Positions 13,746 through 14,030 of a stretch of DNA of 14,030 nucleotides are shown in pieces. Positions within the stretch are counted from its first letter, which is position 1, and each line of letters begins with the position of its first letter. Under the pieces are notes generated by a model. That model did not search any database. It was not told the DNA's origin and saw only the letters and a list, made by a program, of their open reading frames with translations. The stretch is from Cloacimonetes bacterium SCGC AAA252-N17 (GTDB lineage Bacteria; Cloacimonadota; Cloacimonadia; JGIOTU-2): the NCBI GenBank assembly GCA_000404785.1, contig ASNI01000018.1, positions 1-14,030 of the forward strand. Direction: 5' to 3'. The position numbers and the translations under genes were made by a program.

Positions 13746-13773
13746 CTGGATTCCCTCTTTCGAGGGAATGACA
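13746..13773. repeat. widespread intergenic palindrome (SFPRKRESS/VIPAKAGIQ type)
   Basis: ATTCCCTC (13750-13757) and GAGGGAAT (13762-13769) form a perfect 8-bp stem around TTTC, flanked by CTGG and GACA. The general form TGGATTCC-stem-GGAATGACA is a known dispersed repeat in many unrelated bacterial genomes. When translated it gives the familiar peptides SFPRKRESS or VIPAKAGIQ. Confidence 0.7.
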
Positions 13774-13813
13774 TGCCCTTTTTATTTGGAATTACTTTTT
13801 TATAAGTGAACAT

Positions 13814-13875
13814 TTCTCTGCCTGCCACGGCGTAATGAAATGAAGACGGGTGTTCTCTGCTTGCAACGGCGTCAT
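13814..13875. repeat. 23-base direct repeat pair
   Basis: The 23-base segments 13814-13836 and 13853-13875 match at 20 of 23 positions (both TTCTCTGC(C/T)TGC(C/A)ACGGCGT(A/C)AT). Their starts are 39 bases apart. A partial hairpin (CTCC...GGAG in CTCCGCCGGCTGGAG, about 13887-13901) follows. With only two copies it is too little for a CRISPR array. Confidence 0.5.
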
Positions 13876-13956
13876 TCTCAACCGTACTCCGCCGGCTGGA
13901 GGAGAAGACTGAAAGGATTTCATATTTCAAAAACGAATGATTAAAAAAATTTGGGA

Positions 13957-14000
13957 GATTCTTCTTCAGTCAGTTAAAACTGACATTCATCAGAATGACA
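13957..14000. repeat. hairpin element with GATTCTTC...CAGAATGACA ends
   Basis: GTCAGTT (13969-13975) and AACTGAC (13978-13984) form a perfect 7-bp inner stem. ATTCT (13958-13962) and AGAAT (13992-13996) form an outer one. The GATTCTTC...TCAGAATGACA frame resembles another dispersed intergenic repeat seen in many genomes. It could also act as a terminator for a gene off the right edge, but no T-run follows. Confidence 0.5.
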
Positions 14001-14030
14001 ATGCTAGGTAGGGTTGATTATCTTTAATCA

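Larger units (their letters stand above)
13515..14030. other. gene-free, repeat-rich right end
   Basis: 516 bases with no credible gene. Parts are clearly GC-richer than the rest of the window (47-50% in the lines 13601-13660 and 13681-13740, counted by eye). It is a mosaic of palindromic and direct repeats listed separately. A minus-strand frame across 13727-13930 encodes SFPRKRESS, a peptide that arises whenever a common intergenic palindrome is translated, so it is not called a gene. Confidence 0.6.

Noticed and set aside
13814..13875. Possible CRISPR array
   Set aside because: Only two imperfect 23-base copies with a 16-base gap between them, and no cas genes in the window.
13727..13930. 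Minus-strand reading frame of 67 codons containing SFPRKRESS
   Set aside because: The peptide is the translation of a widespread intergenic palindrome. There is no ribosome-binding site or domain, and the frame runs through the other repeats.

Overview
The window reads as AT-rich chromosomal DNA from an uncultured or little-studied didermic (LPS-making) bacterium. The gene order bamA - skp/ompH - lpxD - lpxC/fabZ - lpxA and the fused LpxC-FabZ enzyme are typical of the Bacteroidota/Chlorobi/FCB side of the tree. The PEGA-kinase, the FGE (SUMF1-like) domain and the carboxypeptidase-regulatory/YfaP-like secreted protein would fit a Cloacimonadota-like genome, but that finer placement is inference from family content only.

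Layout. 121-693 (+) is a small LPP20-like lipoprotein, followed by a 257-base gap. 951-7008 (+) is a tight five-gene outer-membrane operon: the BamA insertase, the Skp/OmpH chaperone, LpxD, the LpxC-FabZ fusion and LpxA. Its last four genes are 39 bases apart or overlapping. Together they insert outer-membrane proteins and make the acyl chains and first intermediates of lipid A. 7045-10668 (-) is a very large membrane Ser/Thr kinase that converges on lpxA. It has a zinc ribbon, a Hanks kinase domain, five PEGA-type repeats, one membrane helix, TPR-like repeats and an FGE domain that stops about halfway. 10704-11870 (-) lies just upstream of the kinase on the same strand; it is a secreted beta-sandwich protein and probably shares the kinase's transcript. 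A 373-base divergent regulatory region (11871-12243) separates this pair from 12244-13356 (+), an MltC-like lytic transglycosylase, followed by a 42-codon lipoprotein micro-ORF (13386-13514). From about 13515 to the end there is no credible gene. That stretch holds several GC-richer palindromes and repeats of the dispersed intergenic type.

Most ordinary: the bam/lpx operon. Most worth a second look: (i) the kinase, whose PEGA repeats lie on the predicted cytoplasmic side, whose four central repeats keep an exact 70-residue period, and whose C-terminal FGE domain is cut short 36 bases from the end of lpxA; (ii) the repeat cluster at the right end, with two related palindromic elements in opposite orientation, a widespread 8-bp-stem palindrome, and a 23-base direct repeat; (iii) the 42-aa lipoprotein, which looks like a stub. 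I found no reverse transcriptase, transposase, CRISPR array, tRNA or rRNA, so no complete mobile or defence system is visible.
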